Below, in pieces: positions 1-12,800 of a stretch of 64,000 nt of DNA. Position numbers and translations under genes: made by a program. Source of the DNA: Mimachlamys varia (taxonomy: Eukaryota > Mollusca > Bivalvia > Pectinida > Pectinidae); assembly GCA_947623455.1 (NCBI GenBank), contig OX392538.1:37370001-37434000 (forward strand). The letters are read 5' to 3'. Below the pieces are notes generated by a model that saw only the letters and a list, made by a program, of their open reading frames with translations, was not told where the DNA came from and searched no databases. Numbering within the stretch: position 1 is the first letter of the stretch; every line of letters starts with the position of its first letter.

Positions 1-1020
1 TCTAATATATTAGGACGGATTAGACTAATCTTTGTCCAGAAAAAACAGATACCTTGAAAAAATTGGTGGGGCACAGAGGAAATGGGGGATGCATGTGCTT
101 TATGATATAATGGGTTAAGAATGCTGAAAATGTCATTAACTTTCCAGTTCATGCATGTTTTATTTCAGTATTCAGACCCATATCTAACAGCTTTCCTCCC
201 TCATAATGAAGCTCTATTTATCACATGGCTACTGGCTATCATACATACTCCTTAATATTTTCTTCAGGTTGGAAAGTCTGATTTATGCGAAGGTTCTTGT
301 AACACAACTGAAAAATGTTTTAGATGTTATATTTCGAAGACTAGTACTTATATACTGTCACTTTCATCAAATGACCAGTAAAGAGCTTGTACACTATATA
401 TGTGAGCGAGCTTTCCATGCAAAACAATGTTGATTCCACTCCACTGTATATTGTATGTACAATAGTGTTGAATTTTACCAAAAGATATCCAGTCACTTGG
501 TTGGTTGAAATGTTTGAACATGGTCAGAAACAAATGAACTGTTCGACGACTGAGGTTTTTTTTCCGAGTAAACCGGGTTCGAGCACTTCGGTTTTACTGT
601 ATTGTATGTTCTCTTGAAAGAGTAGCGACATTGCTAATCACCAAAACATCACATAGATTGAAGTATTATTAGTGTTTTAACGAGAATCTTTCCATATATC
701 ATGACAATCATATTAACTATTGTCATACATGTAGTTAAAGGCTCTTCATCTCTTTCATTTGCCACTTAACACTGCATTCTAATTAACATAGGTATGTAAA
801 AATGATTTCATTGAAATATCAATTAAATTTAAATGACATTATAAAAGTCAGAATGTGAAAAAAATACTTACCAGCTAAATGTTAATCTATTCGCCGAAAA
901 GTCAAATTTGAACTTTACCAAATAAAAGGATTATTGGAGTCTTGGTTAGTGCGCTCATTGCTATATATGATTTCTCAGAAAATGGAGCTTGCTGTTTTGT
1001 GTTTGCGTCACTGCATGGCT
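1..1020. other. No gene recognised; AT-rich intron or intergenic DNA
   Basis: I see no exon with matching acceptor, donor and phase here. Since the first recognised exon (2258) begins inside a codon, this stretch is probably intron of the same host gene. Small open frames here have no recognisable motif. Confidence 0.5.
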
Positions 1021-1385
1021 GTTGGCACTGGTGTTTGTTGTGTGTCCTTTCTGTTCAATCCCCAATATCTAGCTCTCTACAACTCTGGAATATGTCATGG
1101 CAAATCTGAAGGCTCTGTGTGTGCCACTTTGTTGATGAGGCAAGGAAACTGGTTCAACCCTTTGATGTACATCAAAAGAATCTTACAGTCCCATAACAGT
1201 AAAATTTGAAAAGCTTTGAAGTCGGTTGCTGCTCCTTTATAATTTTCAAAAATCAGGCATGCAACCTAGCGATTGTTAAGTTTTTTTTTTACCTGAGTTT
1301 GTCTTCCGTTTTGCCATAACATATTCCAGGGGTGTAGAGAGGGAAGGTGATCGTAATCCCTGGATATCAAGGGTGTTCCTGTTCT
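1021..1385. mobile_element. MITE family A, copy 1
   Basis: The core (1073-1342) is bounded by inverted ends built on CTCTCTACA...TGGAATATGTCATGG and its complement. A second diverged copy with the same internal order lies at 40522-40872, where the inverted ends extend to about 65 bp. Outside the core, the left flank of this copy has decayed more than the right. No coding capacity is visible. A non-autonomous DNA transposon is the best reading; the superfamily is not determined. Confidence 0.7.
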
Positions 1386-1988
1386 TGTCTATCATTTAAC
1401 ACTGCACTGACACTGCATGCAACTTTTGTAATACAGAAGTATATAGTCTGCATTGTACTTCATAAACTTAACACCTTATACATTTTATTAGATTGATCTT
1501 AGTTTTGTTCTCATAAAATTATCACCTAATATATAATTTGATATATAGCAATTTTACTTTTCATGAAATGAATTTCTTCAAAATTAGGTGAAGATTTTGC
1601 ATCAAGGTTGGAAATGTATTGTTTGTAAGTCGAGGTTTTCCAGGGTAAGACTAAGCATGCATAAATATATTGACAAACTATATAAAGTATTTCTGCTAGA
1701 CCAATGTTGCCAGTAAAATATGTTCCATGCTAAATAATTTGAATAAGTGAATAACTACAATACATTCACTGTATTGAACTTTTTGACTGTACAACATTAT
1801 TTTGGAAAAAAATAGAAGCAAAATGTTTTTGCTCTAAACCATGTCCAGAAAAAAAAAACATAACTTAAAAAAAAAAATCGTTTTTGAAAAAAAAGTAATA
1901 GTCAGGTAAGTATATGCAAAAAGTAAAAAATTCAGCTATAAATAAAAAAAAATAATTCTTAAACATGGAATCTTTTTTTACCTGACGT

Positions 1989-2095
1989 TAGTATATTAAT
2001 TCATTCACCCCTGACATTTCTTAATGAACTTATCCAACCTTTGAATAGGAAGAGTTCAAATGTGTATTCAGGGGTGAATGAGTTAATATAAAAAA
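1989..2095. mobile_element. TTAA-flanked palindromic MITE family B, copy 1
   Basis: A ~100-bp element with near-perfect 19-bp inverted ends including TTAA (TTAATTCATTCACCCCTGA at the left; complement of TTAACTCATTCACCCCTGA at the right). Three relatives lie at 22441-22545, 23790-23882 and 23918-24014. TTAA at both edges suggests a piggyBac-like target preference; this is inference. Confidence 0.75.
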
Positions 2096-2257
2096 CAACA
2101 TGTTTTTTGTTGGAATGAATTTAAGATTTAAATACACAACTATGAATGAAAATACATCAAACTATGTACTGTTTTTATCATTATTTTGTAAACATTACAA
2201 AACGTTTCTGCTGAGATGTTGAGCACTGTTTGAACTTTTCCTGTTTTTGTTCCACAG

Positions 2258-2329
2258 CCCTAGGAGTACGCAGAGTGACAAAGTGTTTCATGGCTCCGTA
2301 TCATCCGGCTCTGGGGTCAACCACACAGG
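2258..2329 (+). CDS. Host gene, internal exon A (NPF/SxIP protein)
   Basis: A 72-nt exon bounded by a pyrimidine-rich acceptor (tgttccacag) and a consensus donor (gtaagt). Read with one leading base, it gives a serine-rich peptide beginning PRSTQSDKVF and ending VNHT. The last two bases (GG) join the first base of the next exon to make a glycine codon. The other frames hit stops early, which supports this phase. It begins inside a codon, so at least one upstream exon must exist; none was recognised in 1-2257. No domain is visible. Confidence 0.65.
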
Positions 2330-2442
2330 GTAAGTGTGTCACAGAGGTTAGAGGTCAGGGGTCAAATCACTCCTTAGCTTCTCTAGACATCACATTGTCT
2401 GTCCTGTATGTTTTGAAAAGTTTCATCTGTCTATTCAAGCAT

Positions 2443-2584
2443 TGATGACAATTTTTTAAAGTTTCATTTGGGTATGAAAAAATTTTGTTTGCAAACTGTA
2501 TGAATCCACATAGCGGATTCTTACAAAGTTTGCAAGCAAAATTTTTTCATAACCCTATGAAACTAAAAAATAATTGACATCAAC
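2443..2584. mobile_element. Foldback MITE, ~55-60 bp arms
   Basis: A long imperfect hairpin: the left arm contains GTTTCAT..GGGTATGAAAAAATTTTG and the right arm its complement, with a loop of only a few bases near 2511-2517. It lies in the intron directly after exon A. No coding potential. Confidence 0.7.
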
Positions 2585-3358
2585 GCTGATAATAAATTTT
2601 TGAAACTCATCTTCAAATTTATAACATGTTTATGTACAATTTGACTGATCTAACAATGGATTCTTTTTCACAAATCAATATGCAATGTCAGTTGCTGTAT
2701 ATATCATGACAACACAATGTTCGCGCCATCTCAGATTTTTTTTTCATAGAGGTATGTAAAAAAATCTCAACCAATCAGAAAGCCGCATTCTGCATACAAT
2801 CAATGGAATATTAATTAAATAATTGTGACACATAATCTGAAATTGTGTTAAGTCTTTCACCCCAGCGTAACTTAAGTTGAATTGACCTTGACCTTTTGTT
2901 GTATTCGGATGACAGTTTGTAGCATACTGATTTAGGGTTTTCTACCCCATTGTATAAATACAGACTTATGACCCTTCTTTCATTATCGCTTATGTTCACA
3001 GTGATAGTGATATTCAACTAGTTCTGAGAATGAAATAATGTGAATTATTGTTGAATTCTTAAAAAAAACAACAGGGGAGATAACTCCCCAACAAATCATA
3101 AACTATAATTATATGGCAGATTGTCAGTAATATTCGATCTTGGTATTAAACAATGGTGTGTCAGAATAACACGACAATAACGGGAAATTGATCGGAAGTT
3201 CCATGATATTGAGTTCAAATATACTATGGTGATTCAATTTTAAAGATAAAACAGATCAACAACATTTTGTGAATTTAGTTTTGAGAGTTTCTGTTGTTTG
3301 ATCAATATTCCTGTCTTCATGAATTATATGATATTGATAAACTGTTTTTATGTTTTAG

Positions 3359-3440
3359 GGTCGAAGGTCAAGCCCGATTGACCAATCTCAATAATGATGT
3401 GTTCATCCTGACTCCACCCCCCAGCAGTATCACTAAACAG
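3359..3440 (+). CDS. Host gene, internal exon B (NPF/SxIP protein)
   Basis: An 82-nt exon after acceptor tgttttag and before donor gtacga. Its first base completes the split glycine codon from exon A; the rest reads VEGQARLTNLNNDVFIL then TPPPSSITKQ with no stop. It ends on a codon boundary, matching the phase of the exon at 6726. The mixed hydrophobic stretch (ARLTNLNNDVFIL) is the least disordered part of the visible protein, but I do not recognise it as a named domain. Phase agreement on both sides makes the exon convincing. Confidence 0.7.
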
Positions 3441-3653
3441 GTACGATGAAATGAACATCAGTGTCTATCAAACGTTTCTTTTTTAAGATTTCCCAAAGTA
3501 CTTTCCCAACCTATATGTTCAATATCATAGAGCCTTGATATTCCTGCCTCCCAGCCTCATTGCTTATGTGTTTGGATTAAGTTGTTGAGCAGGACTGATT
3601 TTGAAAGAAAGCTTGAAAACATTGGATAGATAGCAAGTGAACAAACTAGATAA

Positions 3654-3940
3654 GTGGGGGCTTTATTTGCAAGACTTAACCCAATATGGATGTTACTTGG
3701 GGGCTTGATTTACGAGACTTGACCCAATATGGATGTTACTTGGGGGCTTGATTTACGAGACTTGACCCAATATGGATGTTACTTGGGGGCTTGATTTACG
3801 AGACTTAACCCAGTATGGATGTTACTTGGGGGCTTGATTAACGACACTTAACCCAATATGGATGTAACTTGGGGGGCTTTATTTGCGAGACTTAACCCAA
3901 TATGGATGTTACTTGGGGGGGCTTGATTTAAGAGACTATA
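3654..3940. repeat. 43-bp minisatellite, ~6.5 copies
   Basis: Tandem units of 43 bp built on GGGGGCTTGATTTACGAGAC followed by TTGACCCAATATGGATGTTACTT. The middle units are nearly identical and the outer ones more diverged. Intronic. Confidence 0.9.
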
Positions 3941-6725
3941 GTTTCTTGAGTATAAATATAGTTTATACCCGGGACTGCAATCTTAGTGTTAAATGACATT
4001 TATCTTTATTTCAAATAAAAAATGACATGTTATGTAAGATTTATTGCTTTGCATACGGAATGAAAATAAAATGCAGTATTAACCATCAAATTTTAAAAGT
4101 AAGAAGGGGTTGTAAAAATTGTTTATAGAAGAATTAAAAAAATAATTTGAAATTGTTTGATTTCAATTAATACATGTTATGCAATTTCAAGTTTTTTGTT
4201 TTACGCCTATAACAAACAATCGCTTACTGATCTTTCTTAAATGTGACTGAAGTGAATATATGTGTATTGTTGTATTTAGTAATCTTCAATCAGATAACTA
4301 CATATTATGCATAATACGGTAAAGTCCAGCAGATCTAAAGATGAATGTCAAAGTTCTTTCAAATGCGTTTCCTTTCCTTGACAAGAAGAATTCTGTTTTA
4401 AGAAATATTAATAAAAAGTGTTTATTCTTTGATGATTAAAAATTCAAGTTATCCAATTTAAAACAAACAAAACAAATTATTTTGAATTATACTAATGCTA
4501 ATAAAGGGAAATAACTTAGCACAATTTACAAAATGATGCATAACATAGCATATAGCCTTAACATAAATACGAGTGTGCCTTCAGCTTGTCTGAAAAACTG
4601 TTTGCATTCTTGAATATGTTAATAGGTTTTTAGCTGTTGCTCAAGAATTTTACGCAGGTTCTTCATGTTTTATACAGTGAAAAAGATTTTAAAAAAATAA
4701 TTATCAGATTTTTTTTCATCACACTAGAATCAAGGAGGTGCCTTGATTTGAAATAGATAAATTGGAACATTTTAATTCGTACAATTCTTTTCCGTAAAAC
4801 AAGTCCAGAAATACATTTTTTGGGGATCTTTAAAAAAAATCACTGTGTAGAAAATCTAGCTCTAAGCTTTGGTCTATTTGGAAGTTAGATCAAGGGTACC
4901 GGGACACTGTTTCATAGAACATCCAGTTGGGCTTATTTGGTAGATTCATAATCAGTACAAACATTATGGGAAAACTTTATAGCAAACTTGTGTTTCCTGG
5001 TTAAAATTGATAAATATCTTGTATCATACAACAAATATTTTCTTACTTTTAGTTATTTTGTAGTTAGCAGAAATTACTTAAATTATCATTATACAGATAA
5101 TATTTGAACAAAAGCTGTTTTTCTCAAAATTTCAGATTTTCAACTTTCCGGTACAGATAGTATCTATAATTAATTGAAAAATATTAATTTTTTATCTTAA
5201 ATTCATTTTACACTTATTCCTTCTTATTTCTTTTTTCAGTTTTGGGGAAAAGTAACGTTATTTAGTATATTTTTTATCAGACATTAACATGACGGTAGTA
5301 ACCTATTTATGTATATATATAACTATGAAGTCACAGGTAGTTTTAATTAATCTTTCAGGTGACAGTCACTCGTAGTGGTATATTTAGCACTTTGACCGTT
5401 GTCCAGTTTTCGTTATGTCCAGTTGTGTTGAACAGTTGTGTGTTCTAGTGTTGTCATTACATTCATCTTTTAACTTTGTTGTCATTTATTTCATTGTTCA
5501 TTTTTCATATCGTTCATCAATTTGCACTGACATTTGAATTCATTCCGATTTTGATTTTTTCCGGTAGTTTCTTGTTTGATGGTGAAAAGGAATAGCCACA
5601 TTAAGTTTTGAGAAAGAGAAAAAAGTCAATCATGCACACATCCTCTCTTTCTGTACAGTATATTTAACTTAAAAAAATATTACATTCTATTAGCCATATA
5701 TATGTCCTTCAGTTGTCTCTTATATATATAATTATTGTCTTATAATAAAGCTTTAATACTTAGCCTAGTTGTGAAATATTAAAATTTATTAATTGATATC
5801 AACTAATATTTTTGTATTTATTTTTTTGTATTCATATTTTATGGCAGAAATAGGTTACGTACCATTATATGAATTAATAAAAGGACTAGCTGATTCAGAA
5901 AAGGATTTATTTTTTATTTTTTATTTTTTTTTTCAAAATGACATTATATTAAAAAAAAATAAAAATTAACAAAAAATTTTATGAAATTTGGAAGCTTGTG
6001 TAGAATAAGATACCAATTTGGTTAAATTACCTTCTTTCTTTGGCAAGCAAATTACATTGTTTGATCTTTCCTTTACAATCTATTTGTTTTACCTGCTTTG
6101 TCTAGTGCGGTTGTTTCCAAGTCTATGTCCTTAGCTTTGGTGACCCAATTTTTTCGTTCCCTGCCAAGGTCACCGTCTATAAATAGAATTTGAATTCAGA
6201 CTTATATCCTGTAGATAATTGCTGCTTTTATTCTTTGTGGTGGCATTAATGGTTGTGATGTGTGATCGGTGAATTTTACATTTTGGACAGCCAACAAAAC
6301 ATTTACTGAAGGGGAATAGAAAATAGATTCAAAATATTGGAGTTTGTTTAATAGGGGTTTTTTCATGGCAGTGAATAGAAAAAAGCCAATTTTTGTAAGT
6401 TTAATTTAGAAGTTTATACTAGCTCTTTTAGGAAAGTTAATTATTCATTAAAGATGTACATTATGTCCAAAAGTCAACGAGCGATGGAAATTATAAATAA
6501 ACTTTGCATAAAGAAAGACGAGTTTAGAATGTGTTCAGAATATAACTTTGTATTTATAAAAATCAATTGAGAATTTATGTATCTCAGTTTGAACAAGATT
6601 CACTGGAAGAGACATATATAAAAGAAAATATGATTGTAAATGTTATGTTGTCTTTAAAACTAGTTTGTTGGTGTTCTGTACTTAGCTGACTGTAGATTAT
6701 TTCTTTGCCTTTTTGTAATGAACAG
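3941..6725. other. Intron of host gene; no further feature recognised
   Basis: AT-rich DNA with homopolymer tracts (for example poly-T near 5910-5930). No exon, RNA gene or clear repeat seen. It ends at the acceptor before 6726. Confidence 0.5.
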
Positions 6726-7778
6726 CCGACCGTGAGCACCACAAGCACAGGCAGCACCGCAGACGGTGACACTACAGACTCCCCTCCCCGGGTCCCCAAG
6801 GCTAGGGTAGTATCTACTGATTCAGAGTCTGAAAAACCAACCTTGAGAATGCCTTCTACTTCCTCAAGCCTGAGACAGCCTCGGGTGTCATCCGCATCCT
6901 CCTCTGGGTCCGTCTCCCCGACAAGCCCGCAACCTCCGACCACTCAGTCTGTGGCCCCCGTTAGACCCCCGCCCCCAAACCGAGGAAGCAACATCCCACG
7001 TTTGGCGAGCCCCTCTGAGGTGCCATCTCATATCAACAATGAGGAAGGGGAGATAATTATTGATTTTCCCACTTTGGAGAAGAAAAAGGATAGCAAAATA
7101 CCCAAGCCAGCCCCTAGGTCTAGTATTGCTTCACCTAGTACTAACGAGCCTCCAACATCGCCTGTAAGCAAAATTCCTGCTCCTTCGATGATTCCCTCAC
7201 CAAGGACTTCATCCAATCCTTTTGCAGCCCCTCCTCCTCCCGTCAAGCAGATCCCAAGATCCACCAACCCCTTCGCAGCCCCAGCCCCTCCAAGTCAGAT
7301 CCCTACGAAGCCCCGGATGATAACGCCCCCGAAATCTACAAACCCCTTTGCTGCACCACCCCCTCCAGTTCCTAAAAAATCCAACAATCCTTTCCTGGAT
7401 GACGAGGAGGAGATTGAAGAAGCCGACAGCTCTTCACCAACCTCTAAGTCAGCCTCATCCTCTTTACCTAAACCGCGAGAGTCGCGCATCCCCAAACTCC
7501 CAACCAGTCCTACCACAAAGACCGATGACTCGCTTAGGAACAGTTTCAAGCAAGAGAACACAGGGTCAGTTAAGAGCCCCACAACCCATGATGCACCACC
7601 ACCCAGACCCCCAAAAGCTCCGCGAACCTCGGCCAACCTGAGCTCCATCCCTGTACCCAAGTCGGCCTCTCTGGCCTCCCCCACCGGCGGTCAAGCCTCG
7701 TCCAGTTCCTCCTTGCCCACCACCACCAGCACCGTCGGGAAGAAGGAGCAGACTGGGATTCCTGCCCCGGTGGCCATT
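6726..7778 (+). CDS. Host gene, large exon C: disordered scaffold with NPF and SxIP motifs
   Basis: A 1053-nt exon, exactly 351 codons, open throughout, between acceptor aatgaacag and donor gtaagt. It is GC-rich against AT-rich introns, typical of real coding sequence. The peptide is low-complexity Ser/Pro/Thr. Numbering from the first exon residue, NPF motifs lie at about 164, 181, 206 and 221, three followed by Ala-Ala-Pro and one by an acidic patch (LDDEEEIEE). NPF is the classic ligand of EH domains (endocytic adaptors). S-x-I-P motifs lie at about 88 (SNIP), 123 and 148 (SKIP) and 253 (SRIP), with a further SSIP and TGIP later; basic residues follow several, as in EB1-binding plus-end tracking proteins. 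Polyproline runs (APPPP, PPPRPPKAP) could bind SH3 or WW domains. The gene family is not recognised; the motif roles are inferred. Confidence 0.8.
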
Positions 7779-7965
7779 GTAAGTTTTCTCTCAGCAGCTA
7801 TTCAGGTCCCGTGTGAACAGAGATTTAGTGTTAGGTAAACGTCTATGTCTGGTCTTTTGAAGCGAGAACTCAACTGTTTAAAAATAGTCATAATCTCAAT
7901 TACCTGTATTGAATGAGAACCAAGTGCTAGAAACACACTGAGACTTCTCTGGACAGATATATCTT

Positions 7966-8072
7966 CTGGCCCGGGTTTCATCATGTTCCTTAACCCAAGG
8001 AAATTCCTTAATTTAAAAATCTCCTTTAAGGAATTTCATTAAGTTGAGGAACGTTGATGAAATCAGGGCCAG
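7966..8072. mobile_element. Foldback MITE, ~45-bp arms
   Basis: An imperfect palindrome: CTGGCCCGGGTTTCATCATG at the left pairs with a complement ending CAGGGCCAG at the right, and the inner AAGGAAATTCCTTAA pairs with TTTAAGGAATTTC. It sits in the long last intron of the host gene. Confidence 0.65.
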
Positions 8073-9469
8073 TTTGTTTCAAACTCAACAATTTAATATA
8101 AACTTGCATGTTCATAAATTGTGTAACCTGTTTATAAAGACCACCTGTGTTAAGAGAGAGACCACCTAAGAGACCATCTACTGTATAGTTGTTTTTATTC
8201 CTGGGGGATTTAATTTCGCTATATTCATGGTCAAATGAAATTCCACAAAAATTACATAACGGTAAAATATAAAACCCTGTTAAAGACTTATTACCATGAG
8301 AGAACAAGTAATCCGAGCAAAGCGCGAAAAGTTATACTTGTAAAAAAGTCCTAATAAGAAAAACGTGAATTTTTCTCCCCATGAACAACTATACAGTATC
8401 AGCTTTTGTCATGAGAAATTAAAGTATTGATATTCAACAGTCAGATTTTCATGAACGATACCTTACTTCGACAGTACAGTAGAAAGATATAAGAGATATA
8501 CCAGCCTGTTGCAAGGGATGTCTTCAAAGAAACTTCCTGTTATGAAATACCTTTTCTCATAACAGATAGTCTATATTTTGTTGGCAATTAAAAATGAAAA
8601 TCTGACAAACTTTAGACAAGTTTTTAGAGAGTTGAGTGTCAAATACTTCCAAGCCAGACAGAGATGTTATTGACAGTTTCTTGCATACATGCAATATATA
8701 TTTTGTATTTTAGTAATCTTTTTTTATTTTTTTTTGCGTTTTGGTTGTGGTGCTTTTTAGCTACTTTCAATGTCAAGCTTTTCTCCCCTGTTTCCCTGTT
8801 TTGTAGATAAGATCGAGATACACTGAATAGATGCATGGCAATGGTTATTTCACAAAGTAGTAGACAGACTTTGGAAAACAATGAAATCCAGTTGTTAACT
8901 TTTCTGTTTAAAACAGATTCATTTCAAATTTTAATGAAAAACCGCAAATCAAATTTTTATGAAAAGCATTAAATCTTACTGTATTTTGACTCCAAAAAAA
9001 CGATACTGTGTTTAATGGGGCTTTTTTTTCGGAAACTTGTCCGCTGAAAATCTTTGTGAAAATGACCTGCCTGTTGAGTATAATGGATCATTACACATGT
9101 ACTATCAACAGCTTACTTACCTCTCTCTGCTTTATATCTATTTACAACTTTTCACGGAGGTGGTTTCATTTGTTCGGGTTTTTTGCACACATTTCTAACA
9201 TTGTTTTGGATTCTAGACCTTATCATCTGAGATTCAGCTTACCAGATCCATCACTTTTTCAGCAAATTAATAATATTGTTTTCGAAAATCTTGTTGGAGC
9301 TGTAAAACTGACTGCTGAAAGGAGGTGGTTCTCTGATGCGTCAGAATGGAGACCATGCATAATCATATCCCTCTCCTGATTGGTCGGAATTTCAGTCTTT
9401 TTGGGTCAAATAAAAGATAAATGAATAAATTTTATTTATTTTACAACAATTATGAAACAAGTTATATAA
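8073..9469. other. Intron; nothing recognised
   Basis: AT-rich DNA. The 123-codon open frame at 9008-9379 has no recognisable domain or splice context and is treated as chance. Confidence 0.45.
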
Positions 9470-9663
9470 CTTATATTAATCACTCTTGTTGACTGGATGT
9501 AATGGGCCTGAGGTCTTTTTGTGGGAGGAAACGGGAGTACCCGCAGAAAACCCATGTGGTCGGGCAGGTGACCCCATACCTTTTCATGTCCGGTCGGGGA
9601 ATTGAACCCCGGCTGCCTTGTTGAATGCAAGTGCCCTGTCCAATGCACCACCCGACCAACCAA
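9470..9663 (-). mobile_element. tRNA-derived SINE (type 1)
   Basis: On the minus strand the 5' end is tRNA-like: an A-box region GGGTGGTGCATTGGACAG and a B-box-like GGGGTTCAATTCCCC. A body follows with GTGGGTTTTCTGCGGGTACTCC-type sequence and CCTCCCACAAAAAGACCTC. It shares both the head and the body with the SINE at 52494-52700, about 80% by eye. Small open frames over it are artefacts. Confidence 0.85.
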
Positions 9664-9895
9664 TTTATGAGCAAACTTTTCTACTAAATTAAATGGCTTT
9701 AATTATAATGCTCCCATCCTAATACTTTCTTGATTGGAAAACTTTTCACAGTTTTGCTTATGTCATTTGTCAGTGATGTTTGCTTAATATTGATAGTAAA
9801 ACACGTCTGACTCCAAATATGGACATAATGAATCTCGGATGATATTAACAAAGCTTTTATATATATATATATACATTTGTGTATCTAAAAGAAGA

Positions 9896-12800
9896 GAAAG
9901 GGCCTGTTTCCAGTAATGTTAATTCTCCATAGGAGCCTGCCCCCGTATAATTTCTTATCTAGCTCAACTACAGTTTTTTTCTTTTCCGAAGAATAATTTT
10001 ACACCTTTCCGACACCCAGATTTCATAATTTCAGTGAAAATGTATTTTTATAAAGTTGTCATTTTGAGCATTAAAGACACAAGGTCGTAAATAAAAGATG
10101 GTTATCTCGAAATTGTGATTCGCAACATAGTATAAATTTCTTTTGATAAATATTTGCAAAACATCGTGTTTATTCATAAAACATAAAAAAAAAAATTTCT
10201 CGGATGAAAATGCACTTGCAGAGACACAATTATGAAGAAAAATGCCATAAAATTGCAATTTTCTCCCGTTTTCTAGTTTTGGATGCAAATGTCAATCAGA
10301 AAATCGGATAGAGCTTTACTTGTTTCATATGTGTACCAAAAATCAGCTAATTCCATGTGGTGGAACGTTCTCATATCGCCGCCTGAATGTGGTTGTAAAT
10401 TGAAAGAAAAGGGGAAATGAGTAACAACCTTGTCTGAAACCCTATTATATAGCTTATTATATGCAAAATTTTATATTGAATATCAGAGCGGATATTTTCA
10501 TGACAGTTTTATGATATCTAACGACTAAATAAACAGTATCGATATAAAGATTTACAATGAGGACACCCTGATACATGAATACTGTTCTATGTCAAGTTGT
10601 CCTCTTCCGAATTTTCTGATCGTGTGGCCTTGTACATTTTTCGGTATCTTCTTGTCTTTGTCTATACGTTTACGGAATCATTGACTCGACGCTAGCTATT
10701 CTTGTCTCACTTTCCTTGTTTTATTGTCCCATACCCAAAGCGTTGTGGCTCTGTCAGGGTTGGGACCCTGACTTGTCTCACTATCTTTGTGCCTGCCGAC
10801 CACGCCACATCGAATAGATAGATTATCCATATGAAATACTTTATTTTGTTCTAAGTAATCATTCAATTCTGCGCTTCTTGGAGGTATTGAATGTGATTTA
10901 TTATATTGTCTTGTTATTTTGTGTAATTAGTTGTTCGTTATTCATCACACATTTTCGCATAATTGTACCAAACTACTAAGTATTAGCTGTTTACAGCAAT
11001 CATCGGTGGCTTGCTATTTTGTTACTTTATCGACACTTCATAAACCAATCGTTATTGTTTCAAGATGGAGGGTACATGTGTTGGAGAAGGCTGTCAAATA
11101 TACTTCAAGAAACGTAGTGGCAATAAGAACAGAAGTACACGCAATGTAAGTAGTCCACAATATAAATGGCTCCTAGATACGCTGGTGCAACAAGGATTGA
11201 TGTCAGCAAAGGAACAAACACTCATTTGCTAGAAGTGCTACATGAAGTATCTTCGGAACAAAAATCAGCCTGAACCTGAACCCGCGCAGAACCAGGAATT
11301 AGAGGAAGAAGACGACTCCCCGTCCCATATCCTGCCGTTGCTGACCCTTCATGATCTTTTGAATGGATCATCTTCACACAAAAAATGCTGTCCTTGTCTT
11401 GTTAGCTTTGCAATAAATGGAACAAAATCATCAGTCTTACCAAAACGTGCAAGACATCACCTGATCTATTCACACAATCTGCGGTGTCCCACCTCATCCC
11501 GCGTCTGCTCCATTCACCTTATTGGTAACGACTTTGATCCGTCTACAGAGGTTGTCCTTGATGGTAGATGTTCCTTGGAATCTCAGTTATCATTAATGAC
11601 CTCCTAGAGGTGTCGCACGTCCTTTCACAGAACCAGTCTGCGTTTGCAATAGGCTTTTCTTCTCTTGATGACTCGGGATGCATGGCCTAGACAGGTTGGT
11701 CCAAAGATCAGTTCCTCGAAATCCACTCGCACTGTTCCCCATATCTTTCATCTGATATATATACCAAGACTACACACGATGCTCTACTACTGTTCTGGGT
11801 AAAACTGAAAACCGACATTTCCTGGAGTCAGTGTTCTTCTCTTTTTGGAATTTCCAAGTCAAGTGTGTCCAAAACTTTCCACTCCATAGTACACACATTA
11901 GACACATCGATAGTCCCACAATTTCTAGGTCCGGATCACTTGACAAGAGAACAGTTGCTCGGTCACAATACTATCTTTTCAGAAGGATTTTTTGGAGATA
12001 AAGCCACTGCCATATTAGATGGCACCTATATTTATATCCAGAAAAGCCCAACCACAAGCTCCAGAGAATGTCCTACTGTAGCCAGAAGAAGAGAAACTAT
12101 CTCAAATTCATGAGCATCGCCTTACCAGATGGCTACATTCTGGACACAGTAGGACCATTCACTGGCAGCGAAAATGATGCTACAATTACAAAAAAGTCAT
12201 GGACTAGTTACTTGGCTACAACCAGATGACAATATTGTCGTTGACCGAGGTTTTAGAGATGTCCTACCAGTGCTCGAAGCCTCTGGCCTCAATGCTAGCA
12301 TGCCGTCATACCTGAAACACGGTCAAAGTCAACATTCTGACGTCCAAGCAAATCTTGACAGAACTATCACCAAATCGAGGTGGATTGTGGAATCCTATCA
12401 TGGTCGTCTCAAACACTGGACGTTCTTCCGAACGCAATTGGTGTCTAACAGCTTTATCAATGTCATCGAGGCTTTGCTTCGAACCGTCACAGCCTGTCTG
12501 AATGGTATTAGAGGACCGATCTACCAGAGATCTCCAGAGAGAGATGCCAAAGATAGGCTAATGGCTTAACGTATGAAGGACCGTTTGACAACACCGAATG
12601 GTTTAGCTCAGAGAGTCAAGACAGATCCGGATCTATCTAGACAGGCAAGGTCCGAGTTTGTCAAGATGGATGCATCTTCCGTACTGTTTCCCCGTCTCGA
12701 TCTCGATTACTTGAGAACCATTACGTGTGGAACGTATCAGATATATCTGGCTCCTGGTTACATCGCCGAACATTTAAGTGATTATGGAGAATATGAGGTG

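Noticed and set aside
6584..6943. Minus-strand frames across exon C (also 7028-7684)
   Set aside because: They are shadows of the GC-rich + strand exon, which has matching splice sites and phase.
9008..9379. 123-codon frame in the host intron
   Set aside because: No domain, no splice or codon support, AT-rich; treated as chance.
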